A DNA stretch of 64,000 nucleotides from Blepharisma stoltei (GCA_914767885.1 CAJZBQ010000055.1:434001-498000); one strand, 5' to 3'. Positions 11,049 to 23,498 are shown, numbered from the stretch's first letter. Notes: generated from the letters alone by a model not told the origin. Numbers and translations: made by a program.

Positions 11049-11693
11049 ATGCAGTGTGAAAATGCTGACGAAAATCTCTCCACCAATCAAGGATTTCAAC
11101 AATGCATACCCAAAATCAATCATAAAATCCAAATTATAAGCGCTGAAATACATTTAATACAAAATTTCCGTGGTTTACTGCAAAATTCTATATCATTCAT
11201 TTCTGAAAGGTCTGATGAATATTACAAGGAATATAATTTCAGCTATCACTATTGATATTTTAGAAAATGCGATCCCACGACTACCCTAGACGGAATAAAA
11301 TTTTGCCAAAACGACATAAAACTTATAGAATGCCTAAATAAGTTTTGCAATAGCCCATATAATAATGCAGATCATTTTTTGGCTTCTTATAATGTTACTG
11401 TGCTATGTATGCTGGATAGGAGATTCAATTATTTTGCTATGCTAATGACTGATGAGCAACTGATGAAAATTTCTGAAGTTATTGAAGAATTGGGTATTTG
11501 AAGCTCTGAAGCAAATTATGATATGAAGATTATTTATCAATGAATTAAAGGGACATACTTAAAGATTTTAGCATTCAGAGCAAAATCTCAATCTGAAAAT
11601 ACTATAGAAGAAATAGACAAAAAAATAGTTTTAAAACAAGAAGAAGAGGCACATCTGCAAAGAGAGTTGCAGAATGTTATAAACTTCAATTAA
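11049..11693 (+). CDS. Uncharacterised protein, paralogue C of three
   Basis: About 214 aa from ATG at 11049 to TAA, uninterrupted when TGA is read as Trp (SYHYWYFRKCDPTTTLDG; IYQWIKGTYLKIL). It ends in an acidic/basic helix (EEAHLQRELQNVINFN). It is the only one of the three paralogues with a clear ATG and no IES, so it defines the family's colinear protein and confirms the IES calls in A and B. Low-complexity helical protein; no known domain or localisation signal. Confidence 0.65.
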
Positions 11694-12105
11694 AAATATA
11701 ATTTTTCTTCAATTTTATTTTAAAATTTATTATGGGTGTGCCTCCTAAACTTCCTGAAGAAGCGCGAATATTGACTTGAACTATTTTCTTTGAGTACAGC
11801 AAAATTAGGTAAAATCTAGAACGATGATACTACTAATATTGATGCTTGTTGGCCTATATAATCCACCAATTAACTCTTGGATTTCTTTGAAATTGTTTAG
11901 CTAGACGAAGTCACACGTATGCCCAGAGTATATTTCTTCTTTAAGTCGTTTTGATAAAAAGCATATCCACATTTATATTGTGCTGAATTGTATTAGATTT
12001 ATTATTTTTTATATTTCCATCACGCAAATATAACTTAACCCTTCAGTCTGCTATGTAATAAATATAATTATATTCAGCATAATAACAAATCCAATAACTT
12101 TATAT
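11694..12105. other. Intergenic
   Basis: No gene or clear repeat seen. Confidence 0.5.
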
Positions 12106-14820
12106 ATGAAATCTGGCAAAAACAAAGACTTAAAAATTAACCATGAAACAGAAGCTCTCGATGACCCTAAAATTTTCACCCTAACGAACAGCACAGAATC
12201 AACTGGCAACAAAGACCTTGAAGAATCCCTCCCAAACACTTCCAAATTCTCAAAATGTGTCCAAAAAATTTCCGACTCTTATATTTGAATTACTATCAGT
12301 GGCCTAGCCTTATTTTACTCTCTAATTGGAGATGAAGTCAGAAGGGCTGCATATGATAAAGACAATGACGACACATTTTTTATTTTTGCATGCGTGATTT
12401 TATGCATTTTTGTATTAGAGTTGCCTATAAACTGAATAGCTCACCACAATTACAGATGGTCGTATTGGTGCTTTATTGATATATTAGGGGTAGTTTCCAT
12501 AATTCCTGATATCGGGTATATATGAAACCCTATAGTCGGGTCATATTGTCTTAGTTATTCAGGAAAAGAAATAGAAACAGGCTACCCGAATTTGTCATTA
12601 AAATTCGTAAGGATCGCCAGGTTATTTAGGATTTTGAAGCTTTATAAGCTGATAATGCTGACGGTTTCCAAAAAGAAAAATAAGGCAGAAGATGTTTATG
12701 ATGGCTCAAAGGTCGGAGTGATCCTTGCGGACTCTATGAATAAAAGTGTGATTACTTTAATTATATTTTTATTAGCGATTTTGCCTTTCTTTGAGTATGA
12801 TTATTATGAAAATACCTCTGAAAGCTGAAATTATGGGCTGATACTTTTGACGAATTTTGCGAAGCAAAGAGATTTTGAAATGATGTATCAAAAATATTTA
12901 TCTAATTTATAATGAATAGAAATATTTAATAATTTACTATGTGAAATAGGGTAAAAGATGGTTATATTTATTGCAAATAAGTATAGATGTGGATTATTTA
13001 GATTATTTTACAGTACTTTATATAGATTTTGAATATGAAGATGGCAATTTTAAAGTAAGCAGAAATTGGGCTAGGAAGGATTTTGATATGGACGAAATAA
13101 GAGAGTCTGAGATGATGTGCATAAATTATAAAAACAGCACAGTAATTTTAGATATGAGATACCATACACAGTTAGAAGCTTATTTAAGCTTGTCTAAGAC
13201 ACTAATTCCTCCTTTTAAATTGAAACAAAAGGTAAATTTTCACTATTGCTAGAGAAATTAATCCCACTTTTTAAATGGAACAAAATTTTATTTTTTATAA
13301 TCTCTATGATAATCAATAAAAAAAATTCGAAAATAATTTGTTCTATTCAAAATAATGCAATTAGAATTCTATTTTAAATTTATAATTAATTTTTCATGTA
13401 AAAGCTTATAAATTTCTTTTTCTAAAAAAAATAGCTGGAACAATTTTTTTGTTGCAGCTTAATCGGAGTAACTATGTGCTTTATAATGATTATAAGTGCT
13501 ATGTTTCTAAATAAAGACGTCAGAGATTTTGTGATAACTCCTGCTGAAAAAGCAATTTTATGAATTAAATCTATTTCAAATACCCCACTTAGCTTGCGAA
13601 ACGCAAAATCAATGCCAAAATCAGAAACTGAAGATGAAACTTTGAATAAATGCTGCATAAAGGTAAAAATCGCCCCAAATTACGAAGTCCAAATACTAGA
13701 AAATACTCTATTAAAAATGAGCAAACTAACATCTCTATGTTTTGGTGAAGACGAAGCCAAAGTAATTGAAACAGGGATGAATGAAAAATGACGCCTCAGC
13801 CCATCAGCCAAAGGAAGAAAATTTTACGCAATTTTTGGGATTTGCAGTGTTGAAAGCATGGCTGAATTTCAGCCTGATTTATTTATTTTCATAAATAAAA
13901 TTGCAAGTATTGTTCATCACGTTGCTGACCAATATATGTGTGATGCAATTTTAAACCTTGGCTGAAATTTTATACTTATATGGAAAATTGATGATAGTGA
14001 AATAAAAGAAAAAGAAGGAAAACTTAAATTTATGCCGTCCTCAGCTAAGTCGACATTTCTGGCAGATTTAGCCTTTATTAGTTTAATGAAAATTTCAGCA
14101 AAAATTATCACTGATAAAAATATTGAGAGATTTACTAAAGATAGCAGAGTTTTGAAAGGGAAAACGAAATATAATAGAAAGCTAGGATTTTCATTGCATG
14201 TAGGGTCAGGAATTGAAGGGTGTATTGGAAGTGATTATAAAATTGATACGGGGTATATATCAAATGATTTAAATGCGTGCTTAGAGTTAGCTAAATTTTC
14301 AAGACAAAATGAAAATAAAATAGTTGTTAGTGATTCTTTGTATGATATGCTGAGTCCTGAAGGAAAAGGGGTGCTGAAATTGATTGATACAGAAGAAAAG
14401 GACAATGAAGAATATATGAGAATTTATAAAGCAAATTTAAATTGTTCAGTGCCTCCTTTGAAGATGAAAAAAAGAGAGTTTGAAAAATGCTATCTTGATA
14501 TAGGCATATTCTGCAAATAGCCGGTATGGGCTAGGGATAGAGGCCAAAACTTTCCAATTGATTCGGCCAAAATGGATTAGTCGAACCAAGTGGAAGGAGG
14601 CTTATTTGCTACTTTCAACTTGGTTCGATCAGCCATTTTGGTCGAACCAATTGGGAAGTTTTGGCCTCTATCCCTAGCCCATATCGGGCTATTTGCAGAA
14701 TATGCCTATAAAAAATCAGAACTAATGCAAAAGCTTGATGGTGGGGAAGTTACAGGTAAATATTTATATGAGATGAGCAAATGTGTAAGACTTATGAAAA
14801 GGATTCCAGAACATATTTAA
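12106..14820 (+). CDS. Ion-channel-like membrane protein with degenerate cyclase domain
   Basis: Order after IES removal: N-terminal tail, voltage-sensor-like helices (WITISGLALFYSLIG, FACVILCIFVLELPINWIA, FIDILGVVSIIPDIGYIW), an Arg-rich VRIARLFRILKLYKLI segment, more helices (ITLIIFLLAILPF, GVTMCFIMIISAMFL) and a C-terminal class III cyclase-like domain. This is the layout of the channel-fused cyclases of ciliates and apicomplexans. Landmarks are YAIFGICSVESMAEF, LFIFINKIASIVHHV, FSLHVGSGIEGCIGSDYKID and GYISNDLNACLELA. Both metal-binding Asp positions appear replaced (CS for CD; GWNF for GDAF) and the catalytic Arg position is lost, so it is unlikely to make cAMP. Three IESs interrupt it. 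Confidence 0.7.
12899..12968. other. Short IES (about 60-70 bp)
   Basis: Stop-rich stretch between QKYL and LQISIDVDYLD. TA at 12899-12900 and 12969-12970 restores the frame; a TA at 12908 is an alternative. Confidence 0.55.
13203..13459. mobile_element. IES, TTTAAATTGAAAC-core MITE derivative
   Basis: The left end has CCTCCTTTTAAATTGAAACA. TA at 13203-13204 and 13460-13461 joins LSLSKT to LIGVTMCFIMIISA, rebuilding a membrane helix. Confidence 0.8.
14499..14708. repeat. Foldback IES
   Basis: Almost perfect palindrome: TATAGGCATATTCTGCAAAT at both ends in inverse orientation, with long inner arms (GGCTAGGGATAGAGGCCAAA). Removal at TA 14499/14709 joins KCYLD to KKSELMQKLDGG in frame. Confidence 0.9.
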
Positions 14821-15133
14821 TTAGTTGCTTTATATTACAGAAGTAGAAACTTTATTGAGTAATTTATTGTCAGCATTTATATAATAATTTTATAAAAATA
14901 AAGATGAGTTGCCTTAGATAACCTCTGCAAATATATTAAATAAACTTTTATATTAAAGCAAATATTAATTATAAAAATACTTTAGCAATGCAATAGAAAA
15001 GTCCAAAATTATCCCTCATCATTTTATCTTCATTTATTTTTTCTTCTTACTTTCTAAATCTTTAATATAACTCAAAATTCCTTCTAATATTTTATGGATA
15101 AATATGCAGACCTTTAATTCCTTATAAAAACAA

Positions 15134-17612
15134 ATGGACATTCCAGTGCTTCTAGAGCATCTAAACGATTTCCAACAAAACGCGACTGACCTTCACGAAA
15201 TCCATCACTTTACACAGAACTTAAAGACACTAATCGAAGAATCATCTACCAATCTCCGAATTGCAACCTCAGACAACACCATGATAAACCGTGTAAACAA
15301 TCTGCTGCCTAAGTCAATGCAGCGCCAAGAAATTAAAATTTTTAATTTGATTGCAAAATATGCTGGCTTATCTAAAGTTTTTATAAGGATCCCAACAACT
15401 TTAATTAGACTAGAAAACAGCCTATATTTAATTCAAAATAGAAAAGAAGATAGCTTGATTACCTGCAAGGAATGCACAGAGATTGAATTTTTTAATTTGC
15501 CAAACGCAGCAAATGATCAAACTTCACCTGTATTTGTATACAAAAGTCAACCAAAAGGGGTTGTGGTACTGTTTTCTTATGAAAGTGCCTCGAGGCTTTG
15601 GAGCACGCTAGAAGTTAATGCAATGATACAGCAGTTTATACAAAGCAAAGCTGACCCAGCTACAATTACAAGAGTGCTGTGAAGAAGTGGCATGAAAAAT
15701 AAATATTATACGATAACAAATAGAAAAAGTGCAGGCAGAAGGCTTACTCCCCTCTCGTAGCGAACAAAAAAATTTTGTGGGGGGTTTTGTCTTCTAAATT
15801 TAAAAAAAAATGTTTTTAAGCAAATATTTTAATTTGTAAAATTTATGTTTTTAAAATGCAAGCTGTTTAAAATCAAATAGAATTAGCTAGAGATTTCATT
15901 ATACTAATTATCACGTATATATCAAAATTTTTTATATAAAACATTTTTGTTCGATCACAGAGGGTGGTTTTTTGGGTAAAATAGAGATTTTTCCAATAGC
16001 TTTGTTCGCTCACGAATGGGGAAGTTAGCAAATCATTGAGCCAAAATACAAGCATAACTGCAGCTTACAAAAGAACGAAATCTACTATAGGCTCTGATAT
16101 TAAAGTTCGGCGGGCATCAGATTTTCGATATACACATTTAATGCTGCCAACATCTCAATCAATAAACAACCCATTTAGAATCAGCAACAACAGGACGCCC
16201 ATTCCTCGCAAAACAAGCTCAATTGACGATATCCCCGATATTAATCGTATCCAAATGGAAGAAGAAAAAGGTTTCATACACAAATCTCCTACTATAATTT
16301 TAAGTAAAGCTGATTTTGATGTCCAAAGCTTCAAAAAAGAACTACCGAATTCAAGAGACAATAAAGAATATTTAGTAATGACAAAAGACGCTGACAGTTG
16401 CTATGCTAGCGAAACTTGTTCAAAAATCCCTGAAATTGAAAATATGGTCGACCAAATTGTGGAATTTTTAAATCTTCATGTTTTCAAAAAAAATGGGCTG
16501 AAAGGGATTGTGCTTGATTTTGTAAAGGATAAAAATAATGTTTGGTATTTATTAGAATGCAAAGAATTTAACGTAGATTTTGTAGTTCCGTTAGAAATAG
16601 AAAAAAATAGAAAACATAAAACAAGGATTGGTGATGAAATTGTAAAGCGAAGAAGCCAAAGCAGAGCAGATACACAAGCTGACACATTTGAACCTAAACT
16701 CCCTGAAATAAGCAAGGATATAATTGATGAAAATGAAGAATTTTTGTCTCTTGGCTGCCCATTCAAAATTCGGACAAAGCCTCAGAGATTTTGCCATACT
16801 CCTGTTAGCGAAGAAGAATTTTTAAACCGCCTTGACAGAGTTACTGAAAAAATTGATAAAATCAGCAATTCTCATATACCGTCATCTAAGCTGTTTCCTC
16901 AAGATAAAAATGAACAAGTCCAAGGATACTTAAATAGTCATGATTATTATAGTTCCCAATCAAATCTCCCAACTCATAGCTATACTTTATCTGATAGCTC
17001 AGGAAAAGGGAGCCTTGATGCAGAAAATGTTGGCAAAAATTATAGTGGTTTTCCCTCTATGGCCCGATAAGGGCCTTGGGTTCTCCGTGGAATCCCTCTG
17101 TTGGCCAAACCAGCAGAGGGATTCCACGGAGAACCTAAGGCCCTTATCGGGCCATATAGGGAAAACACCTATACCCAAAAAAAATCCTATCAGAAGGTGT
17201 CACAAGTTTAGATGACATGAACATGAAAATTAAAATTGCGAAACTAAGAAGCACAAATTTATTCGCAAAATACGGAGGAGAGTCTTTTTGGAGCAAGTTT
17301 ATTTTGTCGTTTTATAATAAAGTCCTGTCCAATGAAATGCTATGCAAGTTTTTTAAAAATTCGAAGCTTCAGAGCTTTGAGTTTATTGTTGCAGGGTATT
17401 TTAAACTATTTAATGGAAGTTTGAATTTAGAATTGAGAAAAAGGCTTAAGGCTTCCCATTATTATAGAGGAATTACTGAAAGAGATTTTGATTGCTATAT
17501 TGATTTATTCAGCCATACAATGGCTGAGTTTAATATAGAAGAAGAGGATAGGATTGGAATGATTTCAGAGTTAAGATCAGTAAAAAATATTATATGCAGA
17601 GAACTTATGTAG
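15134..17612 (+). CDS. Three-part protein with C-terminal truncated-haemoglobin-like domain
   Basis: After removal of IESs at 15745-16025 and 17041-17171 it is one ORF of about 690 aa. Residues 1-200 form an unrecognised domain (IPVLLEHLNDFQ, INRVNNLLPK). A middle part contains EYLVMTKDADSCYASE and KGIVLDFVKDKNNVWYLLEC, then a disordered Ser-rich linker. The last 130 residues look like a truncated haemoglobin: KYGGESFWSKFILSFYNKVL, CKFFKNS, a His at the proximal position (KASHYYRGIT) and DFDCYIDLFSHTMAEF. A haem-binding or gas-sensing role is an inference. Its paralogue lies tail-to-tail at 17682-20251. Confidence 0.7.
15745..16025. mobile_element. CTCC/GGAG MITE-derived IES, CGTGAGCGAAC core
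   Basis: TTA repeats at 15744 and 16025. Ends CTCCCCTCTCGTAGCGAAC and GTTCGCTCACGAATGGGGAA. Joining gives RRLSKSLSQNTSITAAYK in frame. Confidence 0.88.
17041..17171. repeat. Foldback IES, 131 bp
   Basis: Inverted ends TATAGTGGTTTTCCCTCTAT and TATAGGTGTTTTCCCTATAT (complement), with inner arms GGCCCGATAAGGGCC and TTCTCCGTGGAATCCC. Joining at TA gives GKNYPKKILSEGVTSLDD, linking the linker to the globin-like domain. Confidence 0.88.
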
Positions 17613-17681
17613 AATGGCAAATTAATAGTACTTTAGAAATAATTTTTTTTTAAAATAATGGATGAATATTAAACTAATACT

Positions 17682-20251
17682 TTACGACGGCTTTCTACAT
17701 ATAAGGCTCTTCATTAGTTTGACTTCTGACATAATTCCAGCTTTATCTTCTTCATCGACATTAAACTCAGTCAAAGTGAGCTCAAATAGGTCAGTATAGC
17801 AATTAAATTCTTCATATGTGATTCCTTTCACATGGTGGGACTGCTTTAATTTTCTTCTTAATTCCAAATTAATTTTAGCTGAAACTATCTTGAACATCCC
17901 TTCTACAATTTTTTCAAAACTTTCAATAGTGGATGATGCAAAGTGCCTATTTAGTAAAGGTGTAGCAAGAATTTTATTGTAAAGAGACACGATAAATTTG
18001 CTCCAAAAATCTTTTCCGCCGTATTTCTTTACAATATCTTGCTGCTTGATTTTAGAAATTTTTATATTCATGGCCATTTCGTCATAATTATCAACTCCAG
18101 CCATTACAACATTTCTGGTATAAATGAGATCTTTATCTTCGCTTGAAGAAGTATCTGGCTCGCTATTCCCAAAGTTCATTGGGCATTTTAGCTTACTCTC
18201 TTCTTTAAATTACAATTGTAGAGGGAGAAAAAAAAGTTATATTTAGATCTTTTTAAGAATAATCAATAAAAAGATTTAAAGTTCTACTTATATACCAAAA
18301 TAGACAATATAGGTAATTTTTTTAATTTTATAAAAATTAGTCATTTAATAGGCTCAAAGCCTGTTAAAGATAAATGCCATTTCAACGATGATTTTTTATC
18401 AATTTTTTTTCAATTCAAAATAATAATTAATCAATATTTTATTCCAACCTAAAGGGGTGAAGAGTTAGGTGAATTAGCATTTGAGCCATTTAATTCAGTG
18501 AAAGTATAGTGAAAAGATTTGCAGTATTCTTTAATACTTTCTTCTTTGCTTACAGGCGTTATACACGTAGGTGTTTTCAGTTGATTAATTCTGTCTATTT
18601 TTTCATTGACTTTATTCAGTCTTTCTATAAACTGTTTTTCTGTGACAGCATTAAAGTCTATTTTTTTAGGTTTTGACCTAATTTTAAAAGGGCAGGCCGT
18701 AATTTCGCTCGTAGGGTCATAGTCTTCTACTTCTGCTTCTCCTTCTGACTCAGCTTTCACATCTTCAGTTGAAGGTGTAGGAAGATCTAGATCTTGCTGA
18801 GACAAACTCGGCGAGTCTACAATATCACTTGCAGTTGCAAGGGTTTTTTCTTTTTCTAATTTTCCTCTAATTTTCTTTGAAGTGTCGCATTCCAAGTTCA
18901 TATGACACTCTGTGCAATAATCTTTGCAGTCTAACAAAAACCAGTTATTGCTTTTATCTTTGATAAAATCAAGCACAATCCCTTTAATTGCTCTATACTT
19001 AAAAGCTTCAGAATTTAAAAATTCTATCAGCTGCTCCACCATGTACTCGATTTCAAAAATCTTCATATAGCTTTCACTAGCATAGCAGCTCTCAATATCT
19101 TTGGTCAAAACCAAATAATCTTTATTCCTTTCTTTTGCATTGAATTCTGATGCCATTGTTAAAGGACTATCAATTTCATCTTTTACCTTAGGCAATAATG
19201 TGGTTGAATAAGTCTTGAAAATTTTATTTTCATCATCTTTGGGGTCTTCCTTTATGGTTGTTAATGTTTTTAACTTAGTCACCATTCGCCCTTTAAAAGG
19301 GTTATTTACAGATTGTGAAGTAGGTAGAATCATATTGGAATATTTAAAATCGGAGGAAATATTGGCACCATGCCAAGTGACCGTGGATTTTTGACAGTTT
19401 ACATTTTATCGAAAGCCATTTGGTCGAAATTTTTGATACTGCGACATTTGGCCGAAAATTAACGTTTTTTTTTTCGGTCAAGTGTAAATTTTCGATCAAT
19501 TTTCGGCCAAAAATTTTTCGGTGAAATGGACACTATCAAAAAAGGCAAAGTCATTTGGCCTGCACCCGGAAATATTATTCATCATTTTACACCTTTTGGC
19601 TGAAAGAGATGAAACAAGGGTGGAAGATTTTTTATTTGACCTCACAAAAGCTTTTTTTCGATTTGTGATGGTAAAATATTTAGTTTTCATGCCGAGCCTC
19701 CAGAGAACTCTTGTAATTGTAGCTGGATTTGTTTTGCTTTGTACGAAGTGCTGGATTTGGGCATCTTCTTCTGAGAGATTTCAAGTTTTGATAGCGCTAT
19801 CTGTGGTAAATAAGACGAATTTATTTTTCTCTGGGACTTTGTAGATGAAGCTTGGGAATCCTGGATCATTTTTGGTGGTAGTCAGGTTGAAAAATTCATC
19901 TTTGGTGCATTCCCTGACTTGGACTGATTTTTTGTCTTTTTTATACTGAATAAAATATAAATTATGGTCAGTCCTCAGCATGGTTGTTGGGATATTCACA
20001 TTTAGCTTGACTGAATTCATATTCTTTACAAGCATGCTGAATAGGTCCAGTTCTTGGTGGCATCCTTGTTTCTGAAGCAAATTATTGACTCTGCTGATCA
20101 TGTTGTTTTCTGGGTTTATTGAATAGAAGCTTTTTGAGGATTCTGTGATTAAGCTCCTTAAATCTTCACCAAAATGTACAATTTCGTCACGCTCGTATTC
20201 GTTTTGGTGTATGTCATTAAGATGCTCCAAAATCTTTGGAATGTCGTCCAT
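17682..20251 (-). CDS. Paralogue of the 15134-17612 globin-domain protein
   Basis: Convergent with its paralogue, with 69 bp between the stops. Same order: N-terminal domain (IPKILEHLNDIHQ, ISRVNNLLQK), shared block NPATITRVLWRLGMKTKYFT, middle part (DYLVLTKDIESCYASE, KGIVLDFIKDKSNNWFLLD), acidic linker, and a globin-like end (KYGGKDFWSKFIVSLYNKIL, KQSHHVKGITYEEFNCYTDL). IESs at 19357-19572 and 18193-18464 must be removed; both joins align with the paralogue. The IES positions differ between paralogues, so they were gained after the duplication or moved. Confidence 0.7.
18193..18464. mobile_element. CTCC/GGAG-type IES
   Basis: TTA repeats at 18193 and 18465; ends CTCTCTTCTTTAAATT and AACCTAAAGGGGTGAAGAG. 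Removal joins SNANSP to KLKCPMNFGNSEP, fusing the linker to the globin-like domain. Confidence 0.82.
19357..19572. other. IES with internal inverted repeats
   Basis: Flanked by direct GGAAATATT repeats (19352-19360, 19568-19576). Removal at TA gives MMNNISSDFKYSNMILPTSQ, which aligns with RRASDFRYTHLMLPTSQ of the paralogue. The interior has inverted TTGGCCGAAAATT/AATTTTCGGCCAA arms. Confidence 0.8.
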
Positions 20252-21006
20252 TAGTTTTTATAATTATATCTTATGGAGTCAGTAGAGTTTAAGTTAAGCA
20301 TAAATGCAAGGAATGTTAAGATATGGAGGATTGATAGATTAACGCATTTATTTTATTAAGAGGGAAATGGCTGAATACGCTCTAAGGGTTTTAAGTTTGA
20401 ATTTAGAGTTTGATAGAGGAAAGAAAAGAGTAAAAAAATTGTTAGAGAATGAAGAGAAGTGGCAATAATATAAAACACCGGTTGGTATAGTGATGGCAGA
20501 TGTGAAAGCAATGAAAAATTGTCTTGGGTATCGAGGAAAATAGATATCAGCCTTGAAGGTTTACAACCTCTAATATCATCGATTTTAAGAAAATGAAATG
20601 GCTTCTGAGTCCCAATAAAGTTAGATAATTAATTATTTCTTTTAGGACCTAAAATTTTAATATAAACACTATTTTGGCACACTTCATGCTAAGAATTTAC
20701 AATACGTAACCTTCCATATTATAAAATTTGCATTAGCTAATTACGTATTAAAATAAAAGCAATTATTACTTCTATTAGAAATGCAGAAAGTTTAATAATG
20801 TAATCACACTAGCGGCTATCTTTAAATAAAATTATATTTCATCTAATATAATTACATTCATAAAAACATACCTATTGGTAATCCCAATCCTAGTTTTATA
20901 TATAAAATACGATAATGGCTACTCAGTATGAGCACCTTTGATAATTAATCATAATTAGGTATATCAACTCAATGCTTATCAATTACTTAAATTCAAAACC
21001 AAGCCC
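20252..21006. other. Intergenic, divergent 5' side of globin paralogue
   Basis: AT-rich; no gene, RNA or repeat recognised. Confidence 0.5.
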
Positions 21007-21999
21007 CTAGCATAGATTTTCTGTAAATGCATTTATTGTTGGAGCCACTTTTCCTTCCTTTTCCAAAAGCACCTTAAGTACATCCTTTTCCCTTACATAC
21101 TTTCCAGCTACTTTTCTGCACTGCGCAACTAATCTAATAAAATAAGCAGGAATATCCCTCTCCATGCACTCCTGTCTCAGATCCCCACTGCTTTCAGATC
21201 TATTTTCTTCAATAGCCATATCAGATCTCGAATTTTCATCAGTTTGCTCTAATAGAATTACACTCCCATTGCTTGAATCTTGGGCAGGAGACGATTTTAT
21301 CCTTTTTGAGTTTATTTGGAAAAAGATATCATCAAGCTTTCTTTTGAAGCATCCTTCTTGAGGCTTATCTGGGCTATTTTCTTGCATTTTTTCGTTATCA
21401 ATTTTAGAGGCAGATAAATTAGCTTTTGTGGGGTTATTTTCTTTAGAAACATAACTTTTCCCTTTTACGTTATTTTGTAAAACCATTGTGTTTATTTTGG
21501 GTATTGGCTTAACTGGCTTTGTTGATATTGATTTTCAGTGAAATTTTAAGCTTTCAGCACTGTGGTCGACTTGCAGCCCATTTTTTAAGGCTTGCTCCCA
21601 ATAGCTTCTGGCTTTGTCACAGCCGGGGTTGTTTTTTACATATAAAATCATCATATTGTCTTCTAATGAAGTATATGCTTTCCTTCCTTGTGATTTATTA
21701 GCAGTTGGTTGAGTGTTTTTACTTACTGATTGAATTAAATAGTCTTTTAAGTTCTGAATTTCTCCTAATGCGTCTGAATCAATAACAAATTTGTAAGAAT
21801 AAATTGGATGATCTTTAGGAGATTTTAATTTCAGCTTAAAGTTTTGCTCATATGGGACAAGCTCAATAGCCCCTTCTTGGTATTCGTCAAGCATAATGCC
21901 ACCGTTTGCTTCAACTAAGCTTGATACTTGGGATTTTTCGTGACAATTTTCGATAAAAAATTTCATGCTTTCGTTCCCGCTCATAAAGATCATGCTCAT
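21007..21999 (-). CDS. RAP1-like protein (BRCT plus Myb)
   Basis: About 330 aa, one frame through an in-frame TGA. Residues 1-85 look like the divergent BRCT of RAP1/TERF2IP: IFMSGNESMKFFIENC, VEANGGIMLDEY and YSYKFVIDSDALGEIQ. Residues about 105-155 resemble the RAP1 Myb repeat (YTSLEDNMMILYVKNNPGC, SYWEQALKNG, SLKFHWK). A basic linker (FKRKLDD, NSKRIKSS) and a helical C-terminus follow (FIRLVAQCRKVAGKYVREKD), possibly the RCT region. RAP1 acts at telomeres with shelterin-type partners. A generic BRCT/Myb nuclear protein is the alternative. Confidence 0.6.
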
Positions 22000-22519
22000 T
22001 TTAGTCTGAATTTCGTGATAAATATTATAAAGAGAACTGGAATATATGATTTATAATTTTAGGATTTGACTTTATAAATAAAGGAATTAAATTAAAGCAT
22101 AATGAAATTGAAGTTCATTGAAGAATTTATATATTTGATTAATGGGCAGTATAATAATAAATTTTCATAAGCAATACAAATTAATAGCATTTAGAGAGTC
22201 CAGAACTAAAAAGTCTTATAAATAGAAGTCCTTTCTGGATCTGAATTAAGCATTAACCTTAATATATATCATTAATTCAATAATTTGGATGTTATAATTA
22301 TTTCTTGTAGAGGAATTTGTATTTCAGTTTAACCTGAAAAAGGCACATTCTCATTTTTCAATTTTAAGATTTCAAATATCTGAGTCTAGAAAAAATAAGA
22401 TTAAAAACCACAATGGTATATGAAATTCTTGAAAGTATAACACAAAGACATTTTTAGAATGGCAGCATCTAAAATATATTAAAAATATATACTTATAAGC
22501 AATAAATTCGGATAGTTAT
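22000..22519. other. Intergenic
   Basis: No gene seen; AT-rich. Confidence 0.5.
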
Positions 22520-23440
22520 TTAAACTTGCCTTCTCGCATTTTCCTGAATTGCAATTTCCACTAAACAGTTTTCTGTTGAAAAATCTGTAAAAACCACATT
22601 TGCTCTAAGGAAAAGATCAGTTGAAAATCATTCTCTTATATTTTCATTTAGCTTCTCAGCTAGGTATTCACACCCATGAAACATCTTTCCTCATTTAAAT
22701 TTCGGAGTCAGTTGGCACTGGAGCAGCCAAAGGTCATTAAAAGAAGCTTTTTCATTCAATCTTGCTTCTAAAAAATTTCTCAGCTCTGCAGGATCTCTTT
22801 CATTAGCCCATTCTTTATGTGCATTTATGCTTTCTTTAAACCTCCCATTCCCGAATATTTGTGGCTTACTAGTCAATATCATAATTCTTTTCCTTTCATT
22901 TATCAGCTGGCCAACAGTTTTTTCCGCATCTTCCTTTTCAATCACAAGCCCTTCTTTTAGTCAAGGCTCAAAATAAGCTGAAAAGTCAATCCAATCTTTA
23001 GGGTCATCACGATAATTTTTAAACTTTTTAAAGTGGCTTATATCTAGTATAATGATTTCTCTTTGGTGAGCATTAATAAAAGTATTGACGTTGTCTATTA
23101 ATTCTTGGAGAGGAATCTCATTCATGCAGACGTCATGGGCAAAATAAAATCTGTCATCCTTAAACGGTAAATCTGGCCCACAGTTTATCCTGCAGTCTAA
23201 GTAGCGAATTCCTGCTTCTAATTGTTCGAGGAAATTTTTGTCTTGACATTGAATTCATGTTCTAGCTAGCCTGAATACTATGGCAGTTCTGTAAGTTCCT
23301 GAATCATGGGATCCAGGAATAAAAAGCTGACTGAGCTTTTTGGAAGAAATTGAGGTGAAAATTTCGCCCATTCAGTCAGAGTAATTTCGCCTTCTTGAAG
23401 CTCCTAATAACGGTTGTTCATTATCGCTAGTTGGCTCCAT
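22520..23440 (-). CDS. PI-PLC X-domain-containing protein
   Basis: About 306 aa, no IES. ATG at 23440, two or three in-frame TGA Trp codons, TAA at 22520. The start of the X domain reads LFIPGSHDSGTYRTAI (catalytic-type His), followed by LEAGIRYLDCRI, FYFAHDVCMNEIPLQELID and HQREIIILDISHFKKF. This is the PLCXD-type, single-domain family, without EF-hand, Y or C2 domains. Such proteins cleave phosphoinositides or related glycerophospholipids; the actual activity is unknown. The N-terminus is short and polar with no signal peptide. Confidence 0.8.
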
Positions 23441-23498
23441 AATTATTCTTTAATTGAGAAATTATATATAAAATAGTCAAACATTAGAGAAATCAATG

